Positions 44,094 to 52,491 of a stretch of 64,000 bases of DNA are shown in pieces. The stretch lies in assembly GCA_016186205.1 (NCBI GenBank), contig JACPMA010000017.1, positions 1 to 64,000 on the forward strand, given 5' to 3'. How positions within the stretch are numbered: position 1 is the first letter of the stretch; the number at the start of each line of letters is the position of its first letter. Below the pieces are notes generated by a model. The model was not told the origin of the DNA. It ran no database searches and saw only the letters and a list, made by a program, of their open reading frames with translations. The DNA comes from Candidatus Peregrinibacteria bacterium (GTDB lineage: Bacteria > Patescibacteriota > Gracilibacteria > UBA1369 > UM-FILTER-53-11). The translations under genes were made by a program, and so were the position numbers.

Positions 44094-44099
44094 TATAAT
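44094..44099 (+). promoter_or_regulatory. Leaderless -10 box of the DUF6922/AbiEii pair
   Basis: TATAAT AATAGT ATG: hexamer ends exactly 6 nt before ATG 44106. Confidence 0.55.
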
Positions 44100-44105
44100 A
44101 ATAGT

Positions 44106-44384
44106 ATGGCGGCCATCTCAAAAAAGGCAGCGAGAAAGCGTAAAAAACCCAAGGTTATGCGATTTCGCCAGTCGCTTTTTTGGGATGTTGACCCGAAAAC
44201 CATCAAGCCAAAACGGCATGCGGTATACATTATCGAGCGGATTCTGGATTTTGGAAACGACAATGAAGTGCGGTGGATGTGGTATTACTACCCTCACTCG
44301 CTTATTGCGAAAGTGGTGAAAGAATCAAGGGTGCTGCATGCTCAAACCCGACCATTATGGACTCTTTTGCTCGCAAAACCTTAA
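44106..44384 (+). CDS. DUF6922-type small protein, probable antitoxin
   Basis: 92 aa from ATG 44106 (the track start at 44034 is inside topA). Basic N-terminus (KKAARKRKKPKV), then LFWDVDPKTIKPKRHAVYIIERILDFGNDNEVRWMWYYY, the pattern of DUF6922 proteins found upstream of AbiEii-type nucleotidyltransferases. It overlaps the next gene by 28 bp, as antitoxin genes often do. Antitoxin role is inferred from context. Confidence 0.7.
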   Translation: MAAISKKAARKRKKPKVMRFRQSLFWDVDPKTIKPKRHAVYIIERILDFGNDNEVRWMWYYYPHSLIAKVVKESRVLHAQTRPLWTLLLAKP

Positions 44385-45034
44385 CGTGGCATACGGTATC
44401 TCTGCCGCAAGCCACTCAAAAGGCACTCAATTTTCTTTCCAAAGAAAAATGGCTACGCATGAGTTCGTGGTATTTAGCCGGAGGTACAGCATTGGCTCTT
44501 CAGGTTGGCCACCGTGTTTCTGTAGATCTTGATTTCTTTCTACCCAACAATGATTTTTCCACAGGCAGATTAGTAAAACATTTTCATAAATCAGCATGGC
44601 ATACAAACATTGCACGAGATGGAACAATTTATGGACGTTTGTTAAATGCAAAAGTAAGTTTTATAGCTTATCCATTTTTTGTTCCAGCACAGCCTTTTCT
44701 TCATTATGGCGGAATTAAGGTTTTATCTGCTCACGATATAGCCGTTATGAAAGTTATCGCGATCAGCCAGCGCGGCCGGAAACGCGATTTTATAGATCTT
44801 TTTTGGTACTGCAAAAATATAGGATCCATGGATACGGTATTATATTCAATTACGAAACAATATCCGACCGTGAATCACAATTATGCCCATGTTTATAAAA
44901 GTCTCATATATTTCGATGATGCTGAAGATGATCCCATGCCAAAGATATTTTTTAAAACAAGCTGGAGCGAAATAAAGAATTTTTTCAAAAAAGAAGTGCC
45001 AAAAGCGACAAAGAAAGTATTAAGATTGGCTTAG
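44357..45034 (+). CDS. AbiEii/AbiGii-family nucleotidyltransferase toxin
   Basis: 225 aa from ATG 44357. The nucleotidyltransferase core is WYLAGGTALALQVGHRVSVDLDFFL (GG...DLDFF near residues 35-60), followed by HDIAVMKVIAISQRGRKRDFIDLFWYC, the K...R.KDFxDL motif of the family. AbiEii-type toxins add nucleotides to tRNA or similar targets and serve as phage defence or TA modules. The track start at 44273 is out of homology. Its stop overlaps the convergent orphan by 4 bp. Confidence 0.85.
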   Translation: MDSFARKTLTWHTVSLPQATQKALNFLSKEKWLRMSSWYLAGGTALALQVGHRVSVDLDFFLPNNDFSTGRLVKHFHKSAWHTNIARDGTIYGRLLNAKVSFIAYPFFVPAQPFLHYGGIKVLSAHDIAVMKVIAISQRGRKRDFIDLFWYCKNIGSMDTVLYSITKQYPTVNHNYAHVYKSLIYFDDAEDDPMPKIFFKTSWSEIKNFFKKEVPKATKKVLRLA

Positions 45035-45318
45035 GCAACTCCTTTTATAATTTGGTGGACGGCTTTTACTGTCGCATGCATTGCTGCAATGGCGCAATTT
45101 TGAATAAATTGATTTCCGTCTTTTGCCAACAATTTTTTCTCTAAATCTGTAATTCTTTCACGAAGAATTCGCACAACATCTGGGAATCGGGCCTCGATTT
45201 CATCAACAAGACCGTATAATTCTTCTAAATATGGAGAACGGGTTTCTGTTGCAGCAGCGGGCGTAGGTCCTGGCGGTTCTCCAGCTGTTTCATGCGCAAC
45301 TGCAATGGCTGATTTCAT
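45031..45318 (-). CDS. Small helical orphan protein
   Basis: 95 aa from ATG 45318, which has GTAGGA 5 nt upstream, a rare good ribosome site in this window. A Pro/Thr-rich start is followed by an acidic helix (YLEELYGLVDEIEARFPDVVRILRERITDLEKKLLAK) with coiled-coil spacing. No family recognised. It lies between the AbiEii pair and the GC-rich island. Confidence 0.55.
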   Translation of the reverse strand: MKSAIAVAHETAGEPPGPTPAAATETRSPYLEELYGLVDEIEARFPDVVRILRERITDLEKKLLAKDGNQFIQNCAIAAMHATVKAVHQIIKGVA

Positions 45319-45369
45319 AACGTTCCTACTATACATATAGAGGTTTTGATGTCAATTTTTCCTTGCGCC

Positions 45370-45406
45370 GAGCGCGAAGGAGTCATACAATGACTCCTTC
45401 GCGCTC
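45370..45406. repeat. Perfect 17-bp hairpin
   Basis: GAGCGCGAAGGAGTCAT-ACA-ATGACTCCTTCGCGCTC. Strong enough to terminate or to block RNA decay, but there is no T-run of more than three on either side. It lies just left of the structured segment before the OPT island. Confidence 0.6.
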
Positions 45407-45425
45407 TTTGACATGTCAGAAAATC

Positions 45426-45517
45426 TCAACAGAGAGAATCCTGGTGATTCGTGCGATAATCCTGAACAAAAAATCAGAGAGATGCGCCAAGTTAGTCGCT
45501 GGGCCACTCTCTGTTGA
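45426..45517 (+). other. Possible structured RNA bounded by an 11-bp inverted repeat
   Basis: TCAACAGAGAG at 45426 and CTCTCTGTTGA at 45507 enclose about 70 nt, followed by ATAAAAAATAC. It could be a 5' leader or a small RNA before the OPT gene; no known riboswitch family recognised. A related TCAATAGAGAGTGG is at 47588-47601 on the other side of the island. Confidence 0.4.
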
Positions 45518-45667
45518 ATAAAAAATACTTAAACAGTTTACTCATTTCAGGCTGCGCCGGCACGCAGTCCTGTTGATCGATAACAAACGAAGAAGAAGCG
45601 GTATAGGTAGTTTTGGCACTTACGCGACGCCAGCGATTAATTTCAAAAGCGTCGAAGGAAAACAGCG

Positions 45668-47503
45668 ATGATGGAGATTACCTGGCAGTCGATCGTTGGC
45701 GCCTTGCTGGTGTCCTCGATCGTCAGCGCGGCGTACCCCTACGTCGTGCTGAAACTCGGACTGGGGCCGAACGTGAGCGTGGTGAGCGCATTTCTGGGCG
45801 CGCTCTTCCTCAGCTTCACGGCTCGGAGGACGATCGGAACCAACCGGTACCAGAACAACGTCATCCAGACGGCCGGAACGTCGGCGGCCATGACGGCCTT
45901 CATGTGCGTCGTGGCAGCGGCGTTCGGGTACATCGAGATGAACGAAAGCGTGCAGGTCAAGGCGAGCATCAGCCCCTGGCAGATGTTCTTCTGGCTCACG
46001 CTGACGGGCATGCTCGGTGTCATCTTTACGGTCCTCTTCCGCCGGCACTTCATTGAGGACCCCAAGATGATCTTCGTCGACGGAGTCGTTGCGGCGGAAA
46101 CGGTCAACGTGCTCGACTCGCGCGGCGGCGAGGCGAGCAAGAAAATGAGGGCCATGGGCGTGACCGCGCTCGTTTCGGCGGTCATGGCCTTTTTCCGGGA
46201 CGGTATCCAGAAGCTCGCCCCGTTCTGGTTCTCGAAGAGCTACAAGGCTGCCATGCCGTGGGACCTTCTCACGATCGGCAGCGGCATGCTCCTGGGCCTC
46301 AACATGGGCCTCTCGCTCCTCGCGGGAACGGTGTTGGGTGTGTACGTGATCGGGCCGTGGCTCCTCGAAAGCGGAGTCGGTCTCGAGATCGTGCGCTCCA
46401 ACATCGCAGCAGTCAACCTCGCGCGGTGCGATGCCCTCTTCGCGATTAAGGAGATCGCGGAGAAGAGCCCGGACGCCATGTTCTTCGCGCAGCACTGCGG
46501 AGGCATGGCTGGTTTCAAAGGAGGTAGCTACTTCGCCACCATGATGCTCTGGGCCATGTGGCCGGCCACGGGCATGATGATCGCGGCGTCCCTTGCCGCA
46601 CTCCTTCTGAAGTGGCGTACGCTTGTGGATACGTTCCACATGCTGCGCAGGCGTCAGGCGGATGCGGTTCGGGAAGATGTCTCGATGAAGACTATCGTAG
46701 TGCTGGGCCTCGGCCTCACCGTGATCCTGGCGGTGGTGCAGAAGGCGAACTTCGGGATGGGATACGTGCAGACGGTGGTATCGGTCGCGGCTTCGCTTCC
46801 CTTGATGCTCATCGGCATCCGGGTGTTGGGGGAGACGAACCAGGGTCCGGTCAGTCTGATGGCGAACGCGCTCCAAGCGCTCTTCGCCGTCTTCTGGCCG
46901 AACCAGATCGTGCTGAACTTGATCGGCGCGGGCATGGCAGGCAATACTAGCGCGCAGTCCGAAGGGCTCATGCAGGACTTCAAGACGGGGAAGATCGTCG
47001 GATCGACCCCGAGGATCCTCACGTGGGTCCAGTTCTGCGCGGTACCCATCGGTGCGGCTGCGGTCGCGATCATGTACCCCTTGCTCATCGCGAAGTACGG
47101 GCTTGGGGGAGACGGGCTTGCGGCTCCCACGGGCCTCAAGATCGCGAACCTCGCGGTCGTGCTGTCGAAGGGCATCGAGGCGCTCCCGCGCCACGCGCTC
47201 TCGATCACGGTGTGGGCCATGCTGGTCGGTGCGGCGATCGAGTGCGCCAAGCACTACCGTCCGAAGTGGGGAGAGTATCTCCCCTCGCCGTCGGGACTCG
47301 GGTTCGGAGTGATCCTGCCCGGGATCCTCAACATTCCGATGGCGCTCGGTTGCGTGCTCGGGTGGGTCTGGGAGAAGAACGGCAAGGAGTCGTACGACAA
47401 GTACGCCGCGACGGTGGCGGCGGGATTCGTTGGCGGTGACGCCCTCATCGCCGGAATCCTCATCCCGATTCTGGCCGCGATCGGGATCCTGACTCTGCAG
47501 TAG
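45668..47503 (+). CDS. OPT-family oligopeptide/metal-chelate transporter
   Basis: 611 aa with about 14-16 membrane helices. OPT signatures: GLGPNVSVVSAFLGALFLSF, RYQNNVIQTAGTSAAM, KMIFVDGVVAAETVN, and VLGETNQGPVSLMANALQALFA (family GETDxxP). Bacterial members import peptides or metal chelates driven by protons. GAAGGA lies 8 nt before ATG 45668 (ATG 45671 also possible). GC-rich codon choice unlike every neighbour indicates recent acquisition. The long minus-strand ORF over it is a GC artefact. Confidence 0.88.
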   Translation: MMEITWQSIVGALLVSSIVSAAYPYVVLKLGLGPNVSVVSAFLGALFLSFTARRTIGTNRYQNNVIQTAGTSAAMTAFMCVVAAAFGYIEMNESVQVKASISPWQMFFWLTLTGMLGVIFTVLFRRHFIEDPKMIFVDGVVAAETVNVLDSRGGEASKKMRAMGVTALVSAVMAFFRDGIQKLAPFWFSKSYKAAMPWDLLTIGSGMLLGLNMGLSLLAGTVLGVYVIGPWLLESGVGLEIVRSNIAAVNLARCDALFAIKEIAEKSPDAMFFAQHCGGMAGFKGGSYFATMMLWAMWPATGMMIAASLAALLLKWRTLVDTFHMLRRRQADAVREDVSMKTIVVLGLGLTVILAVVQKANFGMGYVQTVVSVAASLPLMLIGIRVLGETNQGPVSLMANALQALFAVFWPNQIVLNLIGAGMAGNTSAQSEGLMQDFKTGKIVGSTPRILTWVQFCAVPIGAAAVAIMYPLLIAKYGLGGDGLAAPTGLKIANLAVVLSKGIEALPRHALSITVWAMLVGAAIECAKHYRPKWGEYLPSPSGLGFGVILPGILNIPMALGCVLGWVWEKNGKESYDKYAATVAAGFVGGDALIAGILIPILAAIGILTLQ

Positions 47504-47546
47504 AGCCTTCATCGGTGCCGGCTGATGGAGGTTGGGAAGAAGGGGG

Positions 47547-47588
47547 CGGGTCGGTGTGAAAGCCGGCTCGTCCCCTTCGACCCGTTTT
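47547..47588 (+). terminator. Terminator after the OPT gene
   Basis: CGGGTCG pairs with CGACCCG with an inner AGCCGGCT, followed by TTTT; 44 bp after the stop. GC-rich like the island. Confidence 0.6.
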
Positions 47589-47616
47589 CAATAGAGAGTG
47601 GATTTTCCTAAAATTT

Positions 47617-49122
47617 TCAGTTTATTTTCCGTATCTTCTCCGTCACGCTGAAGCCGAGCGGTTTCCCTAGCATGAGCCGTGTTTGCGCATCTAGCGCAGG
47701 AACTGCTCCATAAAAAATCGTTACGAACGGCAAGAATATCCACGGCAAAACCACTGCCAGAATTTTTCCGAGCCGCGCTTTTCCTTTTGGCAACGGGAGA
47801 GTTAGAAGCGAAATCCACAAATAAGTCAGAATACCGATGAGCATGAAGGTAAATACGATATTAAGTACGGCACTGAAGTTATAAGCAAACAGCGAAGCAT
47901 TAAATCTAGGATTCAAAACGGTCGGTATCAATTTGTTGAAGAAGACGATGATCGCAGCCGTGGTCCATGTAATTTGCAAAAAACAAAGATAGAAAAAACG
48001 CTCGAACGTTTTTAAAAAGGGAATTTTATGGCGTTCTTTCCACATTTTTACGAGCACATACGGAATTTCCGAAGCGCCCCAAGCCCAGCGCCGCAGCTGT
48101 TTATACTGGCCGATGAGGCTCGTGAAGTATGTTTTGTTTTGAAGTGCGTCCTGGTACACCGGTACAAACAGCGGCACAACTTCATAGTCGCCGCGAAAAT
48201 GAAAATAGGCGCGCCAGTATTGGTGGAGATCTTCCACGATAGTATGGCGTGACCAATAATCCATCGCCACAAGCGAGTCCAAACTTTGCGCATAGACAGA
48301 GGCATTAAAAAGACGGTTTGCTTCGCCGGATTCCGAGAGATACCAAAAGGTATTTGCAAGAGCAATAACGCGGTTTACAAACGGTACATCCCAAATGTTG
48401 TTGTAAAAAAACGCAAGCGGCTGGAAACTTCGCCGCGCACGATTCGGTTCGATTAAATAATGATAAGTCAGTGTGGCGAAATAAGCCGGATGCGGGCGGT
48501 TATCCGCATCGAGCGTGGTAACAAGCACATTTGAAAAATCAATGCATTGCTCTTTGAGGATTTTGCTGATTTGCCGAGCTGCATGAGTGATATTCGCTCC
48601 TTTTGCCGGAATTTCATTCGGAAGATTTTTTGGATGCATGAAGTGATAAAAATTCCGAAAGGAATTTCCAAAACGCCGCTCCAGATATGCTGCATTTGTT
48701 TCCGCGCGCATGCGGTCGCGTTCTTCGGTTGCGAGCACGAAGATGATTTGGTCGCGCGGAAAATCAACCTGCGTAAGCGCTTCAATGCTTGATTCCAAAA
48801 CTTCTTTTTCTTCCTTATATGTCGGCATGATGACGATATGCAAAACTTTGCGCCATTTTTGCGAAATGCGGTCGTCTTTTTCCATTTTTTGAATCCAGTC
48901 GAGCCGCTGGAATTTTTTGCTTTTCAAAAAAGAGTAGATGAGAAAAGCGCTAGATTTAAGCACGCGAAAAAACCAAAGAAGCACGTATACCATAATAAAA
49001 ATCGCCACCGCTCTCGGAAACCAAAATGCCAGCACAAACGGTCCGATTAAAATAAACCAACTCACTGCGCCAGGCAGAATTTCAAGGAATCTATATAGAC
49101 GGGTTCGCGGAATATCATCCAT
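47617..49122 (-). CDS. Membrane glycosyltransferase family 2 (processive type)
   Basis: 501 aa from ATG 49122. Two N-terminal helices, then the GT-A domain: VIMPTYKEEKEVLESSI, TTLDADNRPHP (D,D and DxD), a VEDLHQYWR acceptor Asp region and QYKQLRRWAWGAS (QxxRW motif of processive enzymes), followed by four or more C-terminal helices. It would build and perhaps export a beta-glycan. TATAAT lies 13 nt before the ATG. The track start at 49197 runs through the promoter of the antitoxin gene. Confidence 0.87.
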   Translation of the reverse strand: MDDIPRTRLYRFLEILPGAVSWFILIGPFVLAFWFPRAVAIFIMVYVLLWFFRVLKSSAFLIYSFLKSKKFQRLDWIQKMEKDDRISQKWRKVLHIVIMPTYKEEKEVLESSIEALTQVDFPRDQIIFVLATEERDRMRAETNAAYLERRFGNSFRNFYHFMHPKNLPNEIPAKGANITHAARQISKILKEQCIDFSNVLVTTLDADNRPHPAYFATLTYHYLIEPNRARRSFQPLAFFYNNIWDVPFVNRVIALANTFWYLSESGEANRLFNASVYAQSLDSLVAMDYWSRHTIVEDLHQYWRAYFHFRGDYEVVPLFVPVYQDALQNKTYFTSLIGQYKQLRRWAWGASEIPYVLVKMWKERHKIPFLKTFERFFYLCFLQITWTTAAIIVFFNKLIPTVLNPRFNASLFAYNFSAVLNIVFTFMLIGILTYLWISLLTLPLPKGKARLGKILAVVLPWIFLPFVTIFYGAVPALDAQTRLMLGKPLGFSVTEKIRKIN

Positions 49123-49152
49123 AGAGGTCTTTGGTATTATATCATCAATGAT

Positions 49153-49183
49153 TTGACAAGGTGATACACTTTTGATACACTTT
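49153..49183 (+). promoter_or_regulatory. Promoter with tandem operator of the RelBE-like pair
   Basis: TTGACA, 17-nt spacer, TACACT. Two adjacent copies of TGATACACTTT (49162-49172, 49173-49183) cover the spacer and the -10 box, an ideal site for antitoxin autorepression. Confidence 0.65.
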
Positions 49184-49200
49184 AATCGACCCTTCAATGT

Positions 49201-49422
49201 ATGCCAACTACTAAAAAACGCATCAATATCAGTCTACCGGCCGACGTGGAAGCATCGCTTTCCAAATTGGCCGAGAGAGACGATATGCCTCAAGCCACAA
49301 AAGCCGTTTATCTCTTAAAGCTCGCCATTGAGATAGACGAGGATGATGTTTTTAATTCTGTTGCTGCCGAGAGGGATACAAAGGGCGCAAAATTTGTGTC
49401 TCATAAAAAAGCCTGGGCATGA
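49201..49422 (+). CDS. Ribbon-helix-helix antitoxin (RelB-like)
   Basis: 73 aa. KKRINISLPADVEASLSKLAERDDMPQATKAVYLLKLAIEI is a ribbon-helix-helix DNA-binding fold; the acidic and basic C-terminus would bind the toxin. It overlaps the toxin gene by 4 bp (ATGA). Tandem 11-bp repeats in its promoter are the likely binding sites. Confidence 0.83.
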   Translation: MPTTKKRINISLPADVEASLSKLAERDDMPQATKAVYLLKLAIEIDEDDVFNSVAAERDTKGAKFVSHKKAWA

Positions 49423-49700
49423 ATTTCGAGGTGCAATATCACGAAGACGTAGTGAGAAAAGATATCCCCCGGCTTTCAGCGACGGCCAAAAAACAGATCA
49501 AAAAAGCCATTGAACAAAAAATAGTTATTGCCCCCGAGCATTTTGGAAAACCCCTTCGGAGATCGTTAAAAGGGTATCGAAAACTTCGCGTCGCCGATTA
49601 CCGCGTGATTTTTCGTATCGAAGGAAATATCGTAAAAATTTTCCTTATTCAGCATCGGTCTGTGGTTTATCAAAATGCTGCTCAAAGGCTTTTTAATTAA
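49419..49700 (+). CDS. RelE/ParE-superfamily toxin
   Basis: 93 aa. LSATAKKQIKKAIEQKI, FGKPLRRSLKGYRKLRVADYRVIFRIEGNIVKIFLIQHRSVVY is the RelE core with basic residues for mRNA contact (LKGYRKLRVADYRVIF). A ribosome-dependent mRNA interferase is expected. Its end overlaps the convergent phosphomutase gene by 8 bp. Confidence 0.87.
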   Translation: MNFEVQYHEDVVRKDIPRLSATAKKQIKKAIEQKIVIAPEHFGKPLRRSLKGYRKLRVADYRVIFRIEGNIVKIFLIQHRSVVYQNAAQRLFN

Positions 49701-51099
49701 TTCTGCTTAAATCCACTTCAGGGTACTCCTTCAGCTTATCAATAAATATTTTTTGTATTAACTTGAGCGTTTTTTCATCGTGTGCTTCGAAACGAAGGGT
49801 GAGGCATGGACTCGTATTTGATGCGCGCACCGCTCCCCACGCGCCTTTTCCAAAATCCACCCAAACGCCGTCGATTGTGAGACATGGATAGCGTTTCGTG
49901 AAAAATTGTTTTACGTCTTCCACTACGCGAAATTTTGTCGTGTCCGAGCACGGAACTTTCAATTCAGGTGTTGTGAAGATTTTCGGTATGTCGGAAAAAA
50001 GCTGGGAGAATGGTTTTTGGCTTTTACTTAACAATTCCACGATCCGCGCCGCCGCATACATTCCGTCGTCGAATCCAAACCAGCGTTCCGCGAAGAATAT
50101 ATGCCCGCTAGTTTCACCGCCCAATAGCGCGCCGGTCTCCTTCATTTTGGTTTCTATAAAAGAGTGCCCTGTTTTGTATCTGATCGGTTTTCCTCCGCGA
50201 ATGCGAATATCATCTTCTAAAACTTTTGAAGATTTAATATCAAAAATAATCGATGCGCCCGGATGCCGAGCCAGCATGTCGCGCGCCAAAGGAATAAGAA
50301 GATAGTCTGATTGATAAAAATGCCCTTTTTCGTCCACCACTCCCACGCGGTCGCCGTCGCCGTCAAAGCCGATTCCAAGATCGGCTTTTTCCCCAAGCAC
50401 GCGCGCTTTTACGTCCTCCATATTTTTTTCGGATTCCGGATTTGCCTCATGATTCGGGAAATTTCCGTCAAGTTCGCAATGCTGTTCTATCACTTCACAG
50501 CCAAGTTCGCGCAAAAGTTGCGGCGCAAAAATTCCCGTAATGCCGTTGCCTGCATCAACTATAATTTTCAGCGGCCTGTCGCCCTTACTAAGGGTGGCCT
50601 GTTTTTTCACCTCCGCTACATAATCCGGAAAAATCTCCTTAGAAAAAAGTTCGCCTTTTCCTTCGATAAAATCTTCATCCTGAATTATTTTTAAAATTTC
50701 CTGAATTTCATCTCCGCATACGCTGTGCGCATTTTTCGCCACAAGTTTTACGCCGTTGTATTGTTTTGGATTATGGCTCGCCGTGATATTTATACCGCCG
50801 TCAAAATCATACGCGCACGAAGCAAAATAAATCATCGGACTGCTCGCGTGGCCGACGCTCGTCACAATGGCGCCGGTCGTGAGCATGCCGGAAATAAAGG
50901 CTTCATGTAGAGCATCGCTCGAGAGACGATTGTCTTTTCCGCATACTATTTTTTTGCCGTATTTTTTCTGAAAATATGTGCCGACGCCTTGCCCCAAAGC
51001 GTACATCGCCTCAACTGTAAGATCCGCCGGTTCGCCGAGATCAGACTCCGCAATGCCGCGGATATCATAGGCCCGAAAAATGAGAGGATTTATTTGCAT
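49693..51099 (-). CDS. Phosphomannomutase/phosphoglucomutase
   Basis: 468 aa of the alpha-D-phosphohexomutase family. The phosphoserine is in NITASHNPKQYNG, the metal loop GFDGDGDRVGVVD, the sugar loop GGETSGH, and the phosphate loop near RASNTSPCLTLRFE. N-terminal FRAYDIRG is typical of AlgC-type PMM/PGM. It interconverts mannose or glucose 6- and 1-phosphates for glycan precursors. It overlaps the nadM gene by 10 bp and ends the smpB-nadE-nadM-pmm unit. Confidence 0.93.
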   Translation of the reverse strand: MQINPLIFRAYDIRGIAESDLGEPADLTVEAMYALGQGVGTYFQKKYGKKIVCGKDNRLSSDALHEAFISGMLTTGAIVTSVGHASSPMIYFASCAYDFDGGINITASHNPKQYNGVKLVAKNAHSVCGDEIQEILKIIQDEDFIEGKGELFSKEIFPDYVAEVKKQATLSKGDRPLKIIVDAGNGITGIFAPQLLRELGCEVIEQHCELDGNFPNHEANPESEKNMEDVKARVLGEKADLGIGFDGDGDRVGVVDEKGHFYQSDYLLIPLARDMLARHPGASIIFDIKSSKVLEDDIRIRGGKPIRYKTGHSFIETKMKETGALLGGETSGHIFFAERWFGFDDGMYAAARIVELLSKSQKPFSQLFSDIPKIFTTPELKVPCSDTTKFRVVEDVKQFFTKRYPCLTIDGVWVDFGKGAWGAVRASNTSPCLTLRFEAHDEKTLKLIQKIFIDKLKEYPEVDLSRIN

Positions 51100-51563
51100 A
51101 AATTTTCAACAGCGCTCGGTACTAAATGCTGCCATTTTTTCTTTGTCTTCATGAGCGCCCGGATTTTTGTTCCGGAAATATTCAAGTTGAATTTTGGCCT
51201 TACGGTTTTATGTTTTCCGTCTTTGCGGAATAATTTTTGGACTTTTTTCGTCCCGCTCCATACGTCTCCAAATTGCGGAGCGAGTTTTTCCACATGCTTC
51301 ACCCAGCGGTTATCATTATGGATATCAGAAATTTTCACAAGAGCGAATTTTCGCGTTGAAATATTCGCCGCACGCAGACTGCCACGAATCATCCGAATGC
51401 GCTGCGCGGCGGAAAATGGATTTTTAGGCATGCCGGAATATTGCGCGCTTCCAATCCCGATAATAATTTTTGGATATAGGCGCAGTACTTGCCGCACCAC
51501 GTCCAAATGGCCTTTATGAAAAGGCTGGAAACGTCCGATGAAAAGGGCGGAAAGTTGACGCAT
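51090..51563 (-). CDS. Nicotinamide-nucleotide adenylyltransferase, archaeal NadM type
   Basis: 157 aa. Nucleotidyltransferase motif GRFQPFHKGHLDVV and C-terminal NISGTKIRALM, with GSAQYSGMPKNPFSAAQRIRMI, the pattern of archaeal-type NMNAT (about 170 aa) rather than bacterial NadD. It makes NAD or its deamido form from the mononucleotide and ATP. The nadE gene 13 bp upstream supplies the next step if the deamido form is made. Confidence 0.88.
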   Translation of the reverse strand: MRQLSALFIGRFQPFHKGHLDVVRQVLRLYPKIIIGIGSAQYSGMPKNPFSAAQRIRMIRGSLRAANISTRKFALVKISDIHNDNRWVKHVEKLAPQFGDVWSGTKKVQKLFRKDGKHKTVRPKFNLNISGTKIRALMKTKKKWQHLVPSAVENLCK

Positions 51564-51576
51564 AGGCGAACAGCTC

Positions 51577-52491
51577 CTAATGAGCCTGAATCACGAGCGG
51601 AAGTTCACTTTTGTGTTTGTTTTGTTTGATGCGGTCATCAACGAGTTGTACAAGCGATTGCAGAAGTCCGTGCGCAACGCATTCCTCCGGCGTCGCGCCG
51701 AGCTGGAGTTTCATTAAAACTTTATCCATGTCTTTATATGTAGCTCCGATTTCTTCTTCATCAGTTTGGCCCGGAGCAAGTTCCGCAGACGGCGTTTTGT
51801 TCACGATTTCCGGCGGCAAACCGACATGGTCCGCGAGCGCAACGACCTCTGTTTTATACAAATCGCCAATCACTTCAACGTCGGCAGCAAGGTCTCCGTA
51901 CTTTGTTCCGTATCCGAGCAACAGTTCGCTTTTGTTTGATGTTCCAAGCACGAGCGCGTTTTCCGTATTTGCATAGTTATAAAGCAGTACCGCCCGGACG
52001 CGCGCTTTCGTATTCATATGAGCGAGCGCGCTTGGCCGCCATGGCACAATGGAAAAATCCGTCAGAAAATTATTGATGGGCTGATAGAAACAATTCACGC
52101 CGAAAAATTGGCAGAGCAGTTTTGAATGATCGATGTTTTCCTGTTTTGTGAGTCCTAATTCCGGCATCAAAAGCGCTGTAACATTTTCAGCGCCCAAAGC
52201 ATCCGCGGCGATTTTTAGCGTGAGCGAAGAATCTACGCCTCCGGAAAGTCCGAGCGCGCCGCGTTTAAAATTTCTGTCAGCGAAATATTTCTTAAGACCG
52301 TTTACGAGCGCTTCGTAAATTTGATCAAGCGAGCTGATTCGGGGCTGGATTTTTTGCGCTACCTGAGTTTGCCCAGCCGCAGGTTTTTGCACCGCCGGAA
52401 TTTTCGGCGCCTGCGCGGTTTGTTGTACAGGCTCTATGGGTATCTCCATAAAAAGTGAAGCTTGGTGTTGGTCAGATTTTTGATGCGTCAT
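51577..52491 (-). CDS. nadE: NH3-dependent NAD+ synthetase
   Basis: 304 aa. A Gln-rich extension of about 55 residues precedes the ATP-pyrophosphatase core: GALGLSGGVDSSLTLKIAADALG, GTSNKSELLLGYGTKYGDLAADVEVIGDLYKT, and TPSAELAPGQTDEEEIG. No glutaminase domain, so ammonia is the nitrogen donor. Its ATG overlaps the smpB stop by 4 bp. Confidence 0.94.
   Translation of the reverse strand: MTHQKSDQHQASLFMEIPIEPVQQTAQAPKIPAVQKPAAGQTQVAQKIQPRISSLDQIYEALVNGLKKYFADRNFKRGALGLSGGVDSSLTLKIAADALGAENVTALLMPELGLTKQENIDHSKLLCQFFGVNCFYQPINNFLTDFSIVPWRPSALAHMNTKARVRAVLLYNYANTENALVLGTSNKSELLLGYGTKYGDLAADVEVIGDLYKTEVVALADHVGLPPEIVNKTPSAELAPGQTDEEEIGATYKDMDKVLMKLQLGATPEECVAHGLLQSLVQLVDDRIKQNKHKSELPLVIQAH

Larger units (their letters stand above)
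45504..47601 (+). mobile_element. GC-rich island carrying an OPT transporter, repeats at both edges
   Basis: From about 45540 to 47585 base composition turns strongly GC-rich, with codons mostly ending in G or C, and then drops back abruptly. CCACTCTCTGTTGAA (45504-45518) and the inverted TTCAATAGAGAGTGG (47587-47601) bound it. The gene inside has a good Shine-Dalgarno and its own terminator, unlike the neighbours. Transfer from a GC-rich bacterium is likely; a chimeric assembly must also be considered. Confidence 0.6.

Noticed and set aside
45620-47512. 630-aa minus-strand ORF over the OPT gene
   Set aside because: It is antisense to a clear OPT transporter in GC-rich DNA where stop codons are rare. 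Its sequence is low-complexity Arg/Asp/His-rich with no family resemblance.
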